Source: Legionella genomosp. 1
GTDB lineage: Bacteria > Pseudomonadota > Gammaproteobacteria > Legionellales > Legionellaceae
Reading direction: 5' to 3'
NCBI GenBank assembly: GCA_945889365.1
Contig: CAMDBQ010000071.1
Span: 1-7,105 of the forward strand
Length of the DNA: 7,105 bases
The translations under genes and the position numbers were made by a program. Positions 1 to 6,240 of the stretch are shown here, one piece after another. Position 1 is the stretch's first letter. Each line of letters begins with the position of its first letter. The notes under the pieces are model-generated. The model did no database searches. It worked only from the letters and a program-made list of their open reading frames with translations, and was not told the DNA's origin.

Positions 1-76
1 TTTCATATGTAGCCCGAAAGCATTGCGGGAACAGACTAAATAGTATCTTCGATTGTAAATTCGAATCCTCAATAAA

Positions 77-1024
77 TTATTCCGCAAACATCGAGCTAAC
101 AGATTCTTCCACATTAACCCGTTTAATGGCCTGGGCCAACATATCAGCAAGGCTAATAACTCTAATTTTCTTGCATTGCTGTGCAGCTTCAGATAGAGGG
201 ATAGTGTCAGTCACGACAACTTCATCGAGAGATGAGTGGGTGATATTATCAATGGCGGATCCTGATAGTACTGGATGGGTGATATAAGCACGAACACTGA
301 TGGCGCCACTTCGTTTAAGCTCCTTTGCGGCGGTACACATGGTTCCAGCGGTGTCAACGATATCATCGATAATAATGCAATGTTTACCTGATGGTTCACC
401 AATGATGTGCATGACCTCAGATTTGTTCGGACCACTTCGACGTTTGTCAATAATGGATAACTCGGCATCATCCAGGCGTTTTGCCATGGCTCTAGCCCGA
501 ACCACACCGCCTACGTCTGGCGATACAACCATTAGGTTACCAAGATTTTTCCGCTTGATATCTTCAAGCATAATGGGGGTTGAATAAACGTTATCAACCG
601 GCATGTAAAAAAAGCCTTGAATTTGGTCAGCATGCAAGTCAACGGTGAGCACGCGGCAGATGCCAACGGATGCCATCATGTCAGCGACTACTTTGGCTGT
701 AATGGGTACACGAGCAGATCGTACACGTCGGTCTTGTCTGGCATAACCAAAATAGGGAACCACGGCGGTAATTCGTCCTGCGGATGATCGACGAAGTGCA
801 TCTGCCATAATAAGCAGTTCCATTAAGTTGTCATTTGCAGGTGCGCATGTTGACTGAATAACAAAAACATCTTTGCCACGTACGTTCTCAAGTATCTCGA
901 CCATGGTTTCGCCGTCGCTAAATGTACCAACGGTGGCTTTGCCAATGGGTAGCTGTAAATGGGACGATATGTTAAGTGCTAGTGCAGGATTTGCATTGCC
1001 AGTAAAAATCATCATTGTAGACAT
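77..1024 (-). CDS. prs: Ribose-phosphate pyrophosphokinase (PRPP synthetase)
   Basis: Cytosolic enzyme that transfers pyrophosphate from ATP to ribose 5-phosphate, giving PRPP for purine, pyrimidine, NAD, His and Trp synthesis. The 315-residue product has the usual class I length and aligns end to end with what I recall of E. coli Prs. Visible motifs are PYFGYARQDRR (about 90-100, ATP-binding region), VDLHADQIQGFF (128-139, with the metal-binding His), DKRRSG (193-198, catalytic flexible loop) and the PRPP-binding loop DDIVDTAGT (220-228). The start MSTMMIF matches the E. coli start MPDMKLF, and an AAGGG-type ribosome site lies about 10 bases upstream, so I prefer it over the ATG pair three codons inside. 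It follows tRNA-Gln by 52 bp on the same strand and has no clear promoter of its own, so cotranscription is likely. No downstream rplY start is visible in the 76 remaining bases. Confidence 0.98.
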   Translation of the reverse strand: MSTMMIFTGNANPALALNISSHLQLPIGKATVGTFSDGETMVEILENVRGKDVFVIQSTCAPANDNLMELLIMADALRRSSAGRITAVVPYFGYARQDRRVRSARVPITAKVVADMMASVGICRVLTVDLHADQIQGFFYMPVDNVYSTPIMLEDIKRKNLGNLMVVSPDVGGVVRARAMAKRLDDAELSIIDKRRSGPNKSEVMHIIGEPSGKHCIIIDDIVDTAGTMCTAAKELKRSGAISVRAYITHPVLSGSAIDNITHSSLDEVVVTDTIPLSEAAQQCKKIRVISLADMLAQAIKRVNVEESVSSMFAE

Positions 1025-1076
1025 ATGGAAAAGCCCTTCGATTGGAGTTAATCGGGGAATATTGGGAAAGCTTGTG

Positions 1077-1151
1077 TGGCTGGGGTGCTAGGATTCGAAC
1101 CTAGGTATGCAGGGATCAAAACCCTGTGCCTTACCGCTTGGCGACACCCCA
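1077..1151 (-). tRNA. tRNA-Gln (anticodon UUG), CCA encoded
   Basis: The minus strand folds into a full cloverleaf of 75 nt. The acceptor stem is UGGGGUG/CACCCCA with discriminator G and an encoded CCA (1077-1079). The anticodon stem CAGGG/CCCTG closes the loop TTTTGAT, giving anticodon TTG. The T arm CCTAGGTTCGAATCCTAG contains the standard TTCGAAT loop. The U1-A72 first pair and the overall sequence are typical of gammaproteobacterial glutamine tRNA. It lies directly upstream of prs, an arrangement known from other gammaproteobacteria such as Pseudomonas. Confidence 0.98.
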
Positions 1152-1211
1152 AAAACTGTACTCATATCATCCATGACTTGACGCTAAACTGTGCTGCGCT
1201 AACTGGTGCGT

Positions 1212-1240
1212 ATTTTGCAGGGATTTATTATAGTTGTCAA
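1212..1240 (-). promoter_or_regulatory. Sigma-70 promoter for tRNA-Gln and probably prs
   Basis: On the minus strand a perfect -35 box TTGACA (1235-1240) is separated by 17 bp from a -10 CAAAAT (1212-1217), with a TG just upstream of the -10. Transcription would start near 1204, about 50 nt before the mature tRNA 5' end. This leader length suits RNase P processing. No better promoter is seen between the tRNA and prs. Confidence 0.65.
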
Positions 1241-1303
1241 CGGGTTGGATGAAAAAATGTGTATATTTGAGAATATAAAATCCCATAGCCCACATTGATA
1301 AGT

Positions 1304-1338
1304 TAATGTAGGGGCACGCGGCGCGTGCTCTTACATTA
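1304..1338. repeat. 35-nt palindrome, possible dispersed repeat or terminator
   Basis: Arms of 17 bases pair around a single central base. All pairs are Watson-Crick except two G-T pairs, at 1311/1331 and 1313/1329; read on the minus strand these become A-C mismatches. The outer part is TAATGTA/TACATTA and the core GCACGCG/CGCGTGC. It begins 39 bp beyond the stop of the AddB-like gene and could end its transcription, but no T tract follows. The GTAGGGGCACG-type sequence resembles dispersed REP/MITE-like intergenic palindromes. Whether copies occur elsewhere cannot be seen here. A second, weak AT-rich palindrome (TATATT-TGAG-AATATA) lies at 1262-1277. Confidence 0.6.
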
Positions 1339-1376
1339 TATTCGCCTTCGGGGAGATGGTCCACGCAATAAGATCC

Positions 1377-3893
1377 TTAAATCCGACAAAGATTCGTGAA
1401 GTCGCAAAAATTACAGGTACTGGCGCGTGTGGGTTGTGGGGGGCAAAAGCCAGTCTTAAATTCGCTGGCTAATTCTGTTAGTTGTTGATGCCATTGTCCG
1501 CGATGGTCAGACCATCGTTCATTTTTCTTCAATCCAGTCATCCCTTTGATAGCCATTGCATCTTCAGTGAATCCGCTGCAGGTAAGCTGACCTGCTTTTA
1601 ATTGTAAATAAAGCAACGCATTAATAGCGTCGTCTAGTAAGGCATAGATCAATAATTGTGGGGATTCAGGACGATCTTCATTCCAGGGTTTCATTATGGG
1701 GATGCTTGTTTTGTAATCGATTACCCATTTTTTATTCGATGTTAACTTATCTAACCTATCAATACGAACCCGAAAATCAATCCCAGCCAAATTAATGGTA
1801 AATGTTTGCTCTAACGATTCAACTGTAAACTCAGGGCGTAGCTTTTCCCATTCAAGACAGGCTAAAACCAAGCCTCTTAATCGGGTTAATTCTACATGCT
1901 GTACGAGAAGTGAAAAAGAAACACGCCTGTTGTTGATATAAGGCGTGAGCGCATTGTCAATTGCGCTGTTAATGAGTGTATTCAGCTCACCCTCTGTAAG
2001 GGCGTTCAAGTGTTGTTGGCTCCCGATGTTTTGCCACAACAGTTCCATAATTCGATGAATAATTTGACCTCGTTCACTCGCATCAGGGCCTGTAGAGACC
2101 TTCGGTTCTGATTTAGCATGCAAGCGATGTGCTGCAAGGGCCCGAAATGGACATTTGGCCTGATTGGCCAAGAGTGCAGTACCACCGGATGGCATTTCAG
2201 TCGCACGTAATGGCAGCATGTAATGTTCCGGATAATAAACCAATTCGCTGCTTGTTGATGGGGCTTGGAAAATAACCGGGATGAATTCAGGCAAATGAAT
2301 GATTAACGGGCTAGGTAAATTAGGCATCTCGCCGGTTAAACGAGGATAACTAAATACACTGTATTGGCTGCCATGTTGTAAGCGTTGCAATAGTTGATTT
2401 GCAAACTGGAGCTCTCGTGCGACTACGGCATGTGGCATTTCATATTCACGCTGTAAATCAATAGGAATAAATGCGGATAAATTGGTTTTTTTTGGCAGGC
2501 ACTGATCTGTTAAGCCGTTGACCCAGACGCTGTCAAAGTTACAACCTGACGCTTCTAATAAGCCCAGCACCTGAATGGGTGTGGTCGATTTTCTGGTTTG
2601 AAAAATAGTGGATTTTGCCACGTCCCGCAAAGCATCGAGCGCTGTTTGCAAGCTCATCGAAGGGCAAATAAAAGATAATTGCAGTAACTCATCAAAAAGC
2701 CCAACAAATCTTTGAAAACATTGGAAGGTCGATGAGTTGAGAGGGTACTCGCCGGGAAATCCAAGCATCGTAAGGCGTGATTTAAATAGGTTAATCCAGG
2801 TTTGGGGCGGAGCCTGTTGCGGATAGTCGGTCAATTTGTCTAGTAATTGGGTTAGTTTGGGTATTGTCAGGCCAAACTCTTGTATCAGCAGATCAAACGG
2901 TATTTCAGCCTCTTGTAGTAATTTACTATCCTGTATCATTTGTGCTCGCGCCGATAGCTCAGATTTAGCACCAAACAAATAAGGTGAGCGCAATAGCAAG
3001 CGGGCTTGATGATTGCTGATGACTCGTCTATTGAGACCAAGCCAAGTTAATGCATGAGAGACTAACGGGAGATCTGTGAGCGGCTTACCCAATGAAACAC
3101 TGAATTGATCTTGTGGAATATGACGTTGTAGCAGGCGTTGTAGGGGACGGTATTGCGCCTGTAAATCGGGTACCACAACACCTATACGGGTTTCACCTGA
3201 CTCAATGCGGGATTTAAGCCAATCAACCAGTTGCATGCATTCATCTTGAAGATCATTGGCTGCATATCTTTGCGTGGCAATGGATTTTACTTCTAAATCG
3301 TAATGATATTGCCGGATTTCATGTGAATCAAATGCATGTTGTAAGGCGCGTTGTTGGGGTGTGTAATCATCAAAACATACCCAAACAACCGTGGTAGCGT
3401 CGAAGGCTTCTTGGCAGAGCAGAATTTGATTAATCAATTGCTCTGCAGTTATGGCATTCAGGCCGGCTAGGGTTTGCAGCATTTGCTTTTGCCATTGCTG
3501 GAATTGGCGAGTTTGAGGTGTATTTGAAAAAGCAGGGTGATCGATATCAATTTGCCAATGCTGACAGCGAGTCCATGCGTCTTGTATTTCGTGCAGCAGG
3601 CCTTCGTTGCAAGGGTAATTTTGTTGGTTAGTGAGAAGGGTTCGCCACAAGTGGCGTTGTTGGGTGTTGTTTAATAAAGTAGGGTGTTTTATGCGTGGAT
3701 GCAGATGACGTATCTTATTATACAGATCCCGTAAAAATGCCTGATAGGGCATGCAATGCGGCTTGTCTTCTATTATAGATTCTTTTTGTTGATAAAAATC
3801 GTGTAATAATTGACTGCTTAAGCGATTGTTAGGCGTAATGATAGTCGCGCCAGCATTCATCTGCGTGAAAAGTTCTTGTCTGGTTTTAATCAT
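1377..3893 (-). CDS. AddB-like PD-(D/E)XK nuclease, probable DNA repair protein
   Basis: An 838-residue protein of the 'probable DNA repair protein' family related to AddB/RecB-type nucleases. The N-terminus (about 16-30, ATIITPNNRLSSQLL) resembles the AddB start with a degenerate nucleotide-binding region. The middle has a UvrD-like C-terminal helicase signature, GLLEASGCNFDSVWVNGLTD (about 444-463). The C-terminal nuclease shows RGQIIHRIMELLW (608-620), D711 in VRIDRLD, D726-x-K728 in VIDYKT and QLLIYAL (746-752). Cys581 together with C827-x2-C830-x5-C836 forms the AddB-type 4Fe-4S staple. All nuclease residues look intact, so the enzyme is probably active. The open frame extends 12 codons further to a TTG at 3929, but the likely transcription start lies inside that extension, so I chose the ATG at 3893. 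No strong Shine-Dalgarno site is visible. No helicase partner (AddA-like) is adjacent in this window. Confidence 0.9.
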   Translation of the reverse strand: MIKTRQELFTQMNAGATIITPNNRLSSQLLHDFYQQKESIIEDKPHCMPYQAFLRDLYNKIRHLHPRIKHPTLLNNTQQRHLWRTLLTNQQNYPCNEGLLHEIQDAWTRCQHWQIDIDHPAFSNTPQTRQFQQWQKQMLQTLAGLNAITAEQLINQILLCQEAFDATTVVWVCFDDYTPQQRALQHAFDSHEIRQYHYDLEVKSIATQRYAANDLQDECMQLVDWLKSRIESGETRIGVVVPDLQAQYRPLQRLLQRHIPQDQFSVSLGKPLTDLPLVSHALTWLGLNRRVISNHQARLLLRSPYLFGAKSELSARAQMIQDSKLLQEAEIPFDLLIQEFGLTIPKLTQLLDKLTDYPQQAPPQTWINLFKSRLTMLGFPGEYPLNSSTFQCFQRFVGLFDELLQLSFICPSMSLQTALDALRDVAKSTIFQTRKSTTPIQVLGLLEASGCNFDSVWVNGLTDQCLPKKTNLSAFIPIDLQREYEMPHAVVARELQFANQLLQRLQHGSQYSVFSYPRLTGEMPNLPSPLIIHLPEFIPVIFQAPSTSSELVYYPEHYMLPLRATEMPSGGTALLANQAKCPFRALAAHRLHAKSEPKVSTGPDASERGQIIHRIMELLWQNIGSQQHLNALTEGELNTLINSAIDNALTPYINNRRVSFSLLVQHVELTRLRGLVLACLEWEKLRPEFTVESLEQTFTINLAGIDFRVRIDRLDKLTSNKKWVIDYKTSIPIMKPWNEDRPESPQLLIYALLDDAINALLYLQLKAGQLTCSGFTEDAMAIKGMTGLKKNERWSDHRGQWHQQLTELASEFKTGFCPPQPTRASTCNFCDFTNLCRI

Positions 3894-3919
3894 GTGGCTA
3901 TTTCTAGGTAGTTTAAAGC

Positions 3920-3928
3920 AGTATAGCA
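3920..3928 (-). promoter_or_regulatory. Extended -10 promoter of the AddB-like gene
   Basis: Minus-strand TGC-TATACT (TATACT at 3920-3925) is an extended -10 element. No good -35 lies 16-18 bp upstream. Transcription would start near 3914, about 20 nt before the ATG at 3893, which supports that start and excludes the upstream TTG. Confidence 0.5.
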
Positions 3929-3941
3929 ATTATCCAGGTGA

Positions 3942-3977
3942 AGAGGTAATGCAGCGTAGTAATGCTGCACTACCTCT
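3942..3977 (-). terminator. Hairpin after the lipoprotein gene, likely terminator
   Basis: Arms of 14 bases (3942-3955 and 3964-3977) enclose an 8-base loop. As minus-strand RNA every position pairs, with one G-U at 3970/3949; as plus-strand RNA that pair is an A-C mismatch, so the structure favours minus-strand transcripts. It begins four bases after the lipoprotein stop. The following bases TTCACC are not a proper U tract, so termination may be partial or the hairpin may protect the mRNA 3' end. Confidence 0.55.
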
Positions 3978-3981
3978 GGAA

Positions 3982-4218
3982 TCAATTATAGTAGTAACCA
4001 CCTCTGCGGTAGTACCTTTGTCTATCTTGACTTTGACCTATCTGGTTACCGACTAAGGCTCCCGCACCCGCACCAATGACAGTACCCCAAACATTACCGC
4101 CGCTTACGGCATAACCTATACCTGCGCCTGCCGCACCACCCACACCCGTACCGACTTCAGTTGAGGTGCAAGCTGAGATTGACAGTGCAGACAATCCTAT
4201 AAACAAATATTGTTTCAT
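3982..4218 (-). CDS. Small glycine-zipper lipoprotein
   Basis: A 78-residue predicted lipoprotein. Residues 1-16 form a short signal peptide ending in the lipobox I-S-A-C, with the acylated Cys at position 17. Residues 23-60 form a glycine-zipper segment (GTGVGGAAGAGIGYAVSGG and GTVIGAGAGALVGNQIG), which in related surface-antigen and OmpA-linked lipoproteins inserts in or packs against the outer membrane. The tail is basic and tyrosine-rich (RQRYYRRGGYYYN). The ATG at 4218 is chosen over the longer open frame because it has a strong GGAGA site 7 bases upstream and starts the signal peptide exactly. The gene stands alone with its own promoter and hairpin. Its function is not known; an envelope-stability role is an inference. 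Confidence 0.85.
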   Translation of the reverse strand: MKQYLFIGLSALSISACTSTEVGTGVGGAAGAGIGYAVSGGNVWGTVIGAGAGALVGNQIGQSQDRQRYYRRGGYYYN

Positions 4219-4224
4219 GATATA

Positions 4225-4229
4225 TCTCC
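4225..4229 (-). promoter_or_regulatory. Ribosome binding site of the lipoprotein gene
   Basis: Minus-strand GGAGA lies 6-7 bases before the ATG at 4218. It decides the start, since no comparable site precedes the upstream in-frame starts. Confidence 0.75.
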
Positions 4230-4254
4230 ATATTATAATCAATTCTTTTTTCAA

Positions 4255-4263
4255 ATTATAGCA
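4255..4263 (-). promoter_or_regulatory. Extended -10 promoter of the lipoprotein gene
   Basis: Minus-strand TGC-TATAAT, with a perfect -10 hexamer at 4255-4260. The -35 position is poor, so the extended TG probably compensates. The predicted leader is about 30 nt. The architecture matches the promoter of the next gene downstream. Confidence 0.6.
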
Positions 4264-4432
4264 CAAAAAACACATGCCGCTTATTTTGTGTTCATTCAGG
4301 GGGTTTTTGTGCCTCTGTCTGCAGTTACCGAGTAGTTTCATCGATGGCAACGCAAACCTTCACGAATTTAGATGCGGTTGCCCCAGGGCTGTCCGATCAA
4401 TAAAGATGTTTATCTGAGCACAGTTGATGTGA
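4264..4432. other. Intergenic region between divergent genes
   Basis: No supported gene. There is an interrupted inverted repeat GGCAAC (4346-4351) / GTTGCC (4377-4382), close to a GCCCCAGGGC-type palindrome at 4380-4389. On the minus strand a short open stretch reads PGATASKFVKVCVAIDETTR and then stops. It may be debris of a lost gene or an insertion-sequence end, but I do not recognise it. Confidence 0.3.
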
Positions 4433-4461
4433 TTGATTTTAACGCCAAACAAATGTACAAT
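4433..4461 (+). promoter_or_regulatory. Sigma-70 promoter of the F-box-like gene
   Basis: TTGATT (4433-4438), a 17-bp spacer and TACAAT (4456-4461) form a near-consensus promoter. Transcription would start near 4468, about 29 nt before the ATG at 4497. Confidence 0.6.
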
Positions 4462-4496
4462 AAAAGCCCAATAATCACTGCTGGGTCGATTCAGAC

Positions 4497-5579
4497 ATGA
4501 GAAATTCACTAAAAGCACAACAACCAGATGGAGCACAGGACCATGGTAATTCTTCATGGCTATTTCGCGCCTATTCGGCGGTTTCAGCTCCTGTTGTGGC
4601 GCTGTGCTCACTGTTTTATCCTCCAGCGCCAGTCATACCACAGCCAACATCCCATCCATATAAAAAAATTCCCGATGATATAAAGCGTTTAGTTAATGCC
4701 TATTTAGACCCCAAAGATATAGCAGGACTCATTTGCTCAACAGATCAATATCGATTGTTCCAGCCTCACCTTGATGGGTTAAAATTGCTCCGATTCGTTG
4801 TTAGAGGCGAGCAAGAGAAAGCCGACTATTTGTTAACTATCCATCCAGAATTGCTTTTAAAACGCGACACCATCACCGATTATTCAGGCCGAACATTTAA
4901 AAATATCACAGCCTATGAATACGCTTATTGGGCGAAGGACACGCATATGTGCCGTATGCTGGAGCTTCATATGGATGCGAAAACAGCAACCATCATGCAT
5001 CAGCTGTGCCTGGATATAGATAAGAATGGTTTGACGTACGAGCAACGAGGTGTAGTGATTGAACATTCGCGTCATTTTGACTTGACCCCGCTTGTGTGGG
5101 CGCTGCAAAATTATGCTGATGGATGTGATAATTGGGTAGCTAGTAGTAATTGGCCTGCGATGGAAGCGGCTTGGATGGCCGTTGGGATGGCACAGCGCGA
5201 TGTTCCGGTTCATGTGGCGAATGAATATTGCAGGAGTGACCGTTCGTTTGACCCAACGCCTGAGTTTAATGAAGAGTCCTTGTTGCCCAGCAATTTAAAA
5301 TTTCACAGTCATATTACTCACCGCAAGGCGTCGTGGTTTCCATTGGTTGCTTCTGCTTCTTCCGGTCTCGGGATTGATTTTGCATTAATTCGTACGGCGC
5401 GTGGGGACGATGTGGGGCGCGGGTGGGCGCGGGGGCGCGTGGGCCGGTGGGTGCAAGATCTAGCGCTCGTTGATTTGGCGGCGGTTACCCGTCTAAATGA
5501 AGTAAGAACCATCGATCTCACGCAGTCGCGTGAAAACTTGACATCGATAAGCCGGGCGCTCGGCATTGGACGGCTTTGA
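4497..5579 (+). CDS. F-box-like/ankyrin-like protein, putative secreted effector
   Basis: A 360-residue protein. Residues 28-42 are hydrophobic and followed by a Pro-rich linker. Residues 58-90 (IPDDIKRLVNAYLDPKDIAG, then LICSTDQYRLF) fit the F-box pattern L/IP-x-DI...YL-x-x-x-DI...L. F-boxes recruit Skp1 in eukaryotic ubiquitin ligases. Residues 104-155 (EQEKADYLLTIHPELL and DYSGRTFKNITAYEYA) look like a degenerate ankyrin-type unit. The stretch around 245-300 (YCRSDRSFDPTPEFNEE, SGLGIDFALIR) resembles, from memory, a paralogous family in Legionella and relatives. No signal peptide is clear, as expected for a Dot/Icm substrate, but secretion is inference. Residues 299-319 are Gly/Arg-rich, coded by an unusually G-rich tract. 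The ATG at 4497 lacks a clear ribosome site; no other start exists upstream before the in-frame stop at 4461. The gene ends 42 bp before an insertion sequence, so its C-terminus may be altered. Confidence 0.75.
   Translation: MRNSLKAQQPDGAQDHGNSSWLFRAYSAVSAPVVALCSLFYPPAPVIPQPTSHPYKKIPDDIKRLVNAYLDPKDIAGLICSTDQYRLFQPHLDGLKLLRFVVRGEQEKADYLLTIHPELLLKRDTITDYSGRTFKNITAYEYAYWAKDTHMCRMLELHMDAKTATIMHQLCLDIDKNGLTYEQRGVVIEHSRHFDLTPLVWALQNYADGCDNWVASSNWPAMEAAWMAVGMAQRDVPVHVANEYCRSDRSFDPTPEFNEESLLPSNLKFHSHITHRKASWFPLVASASSGLGIDFALIRTARGDDVGRGWARGRVGRWVQDLALVDLAAVTRLNEVRTIDLTQSRENLTSISRALGIGRL
5403..5451 (+). other. G-rich tract with G-quadruplex pattern inside the F-box-like gene
   Basis: Seven runs of three or more G on the coding strand, at 5403, 5414, 5421, 5425, 5431, 5441 and 5449. 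The core 5414-5435 (GGGG-CGC-GGG-T-GGG-CGC-GGGGG) satisfies the canonical four-run pattern with loops of 1-3 bases. The line 5401-5460 is about 78% G+C, far above its surroundings. Confidence 0.7.
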
Positions 5580-6135
5580 AGGTGATGCGCTGAAGGAGCG
5601 TGTCGGCGAATGCCGCAGGCCGGCGTTGTTGCATAAATAAAGCGATGGATGAAATCAGTTCTGTCGGGCTTTTTTTAGGATTGACACCATGCTTGTCTTG
5701 ATGCCATTCGTCCTTTCCATAAACTTTGAGTCCAGTTGAATCGATAATAAAGTGACTGCCTGGCTTGAGTGTTTGTGCAAGCTCACTCAACTCAAGGTTG
5801 ATACTGCGTTTAGATAGCGTTGAGTAATCTGGAACATTCAAGCACAATCCCATCAAACGAACCAATGACCGAGCGAAACCTTCTGTTTGGCGCAGCGGCA
5901 ACGAACAAACCATGCGTAAAAATAAACAGGTCTCGATGGCTAAATTAGAATATTTCTGCGGACGACCCTTCTTGCCTGTATTCTCTGGGATCCAAGGCTG
6001 AATGGCTTCTTCTGTAAACCATACCGTAATATCGCCGCGTTTTCTTAACGCATCGTTATATTCCGCCCAGTTTTTTACTTTGTAGGTCGCCTTTTTGAAT
6101 TTGTGGCGACATTTATCGTTATGTTTGTTAGGCAT
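5518..6135 (-). pseudogene. Internally truncated IS903-like (IS5 family) transposase
   Basis: The first about 151 residues match the N-terminal half of IS903-type DDE transposases: NWAEYNDALRKRGDITVWF (22-40), the GRPQKYSNLAIETCLFL helix region, LPLRQTEGF, PDYSTLSKR and the first catalytic aspartate D132 in IDSTGLKVYG. After KHGV (148-151) the expected RRTWRKLH-type sequence is absent and the frame instead reads the element's terminal region, the left inverted repeat and 35 codons of flanking DNA to a stop at 5518. The second Asp and the Glu are missing, so the protein cannot catalyse transposition. A normal family member is about 307 residues. The ATG at 6135 is chosen because MPNKHNDKC precedes the conserved N-terminus; a TTG lies 11 codons upstream. 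The hybrid tail overlaps, antisense, the last 62 bp of the F-box-like gene. Confidence 0.85.
5622..5639 (+). repeat. Left terminal inverted repeat of the IS903-like element
   Basis: Sequence GGCGTTGTTGCATAAATA, identical over 18 bases to the reverse complement of 6223-6240. Identity stops right after position 5639. Confidence 0.9.
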
Positions 6136-6222
6136 GAGGCAGCCAAGTGAGGAAAATGATAGATACAATAACAGCCGTGGTGTTATTTGGGCGAAATTAT
6201 TACGGGTTTTTCAAAATCATCC

Positions 6223-6240
6223 TATTTATGCAACAACGCC
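6223..6240 (-). repeat. Right terminal inverted repeat of the IS903-like element
   Basis: On the minus strand it reads GGCGTTGTTGCATAAATA, a perfect 18-base partner of the left end. It lies about 90 bp upstream of the transposase start and directly adjoins the IS91-type relic. Confidence 0.9.

Larger units (their letters stand above)
5622..6240 (-). mobile_element. Non-autonomous IS903-like (IS5 family) element, 619 bp
   Basis: Bounded by perfect 18-bp terminal inverted repeats and carrying the 5' half of an IS903-like transposase. Intact relatives are about 1050 bp, so roughly 430 bp are missing. The deletion junction is near 5676-5683, next to a run of T bases. The ends resemble, from memory, the IS903 repeat GGCTTTGTTGAATAAATC. 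The 9 bp flanking the left end (CCGCAGGCC) and right end (GCAAACACG) differ, so no target-site duplication is present. Confidence 0.85.

Noticed and set aside
1..76. Terminator or rplY start downstream of prs
   Set aside because: Only a 4-bp CCCG/CGGG stem is present without a T tract, and the ATGAAA at the minus-strand end of the window has no ribosome site.
211..1091. Open frames antisense or in other frames within prs (for example 211-507, 300-587, 873-1091)
   Set aside because: They overlap a fully conserved prs and have no family likeness or ribosome sites.
1167..1364. 65-codon minus-strand open frame between tRNA-Gln and the nuclease gene
   Set aside because: It runs through the palindrome and the tRNA promoter and has no recognisable protein features.
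3982..4350. 122-residue version of the lipoprotein
   Set aside because: The 44 added residues would bury the signal peptide. The GGAGA site and lipobox support the ATG at 4218.
4360..4611. 83-codon minus-strand open frame overlapping the F-box-like gene start
   Set aside because: It covers the plus-strand promoter and coding start, and nothing in it is recognisable.
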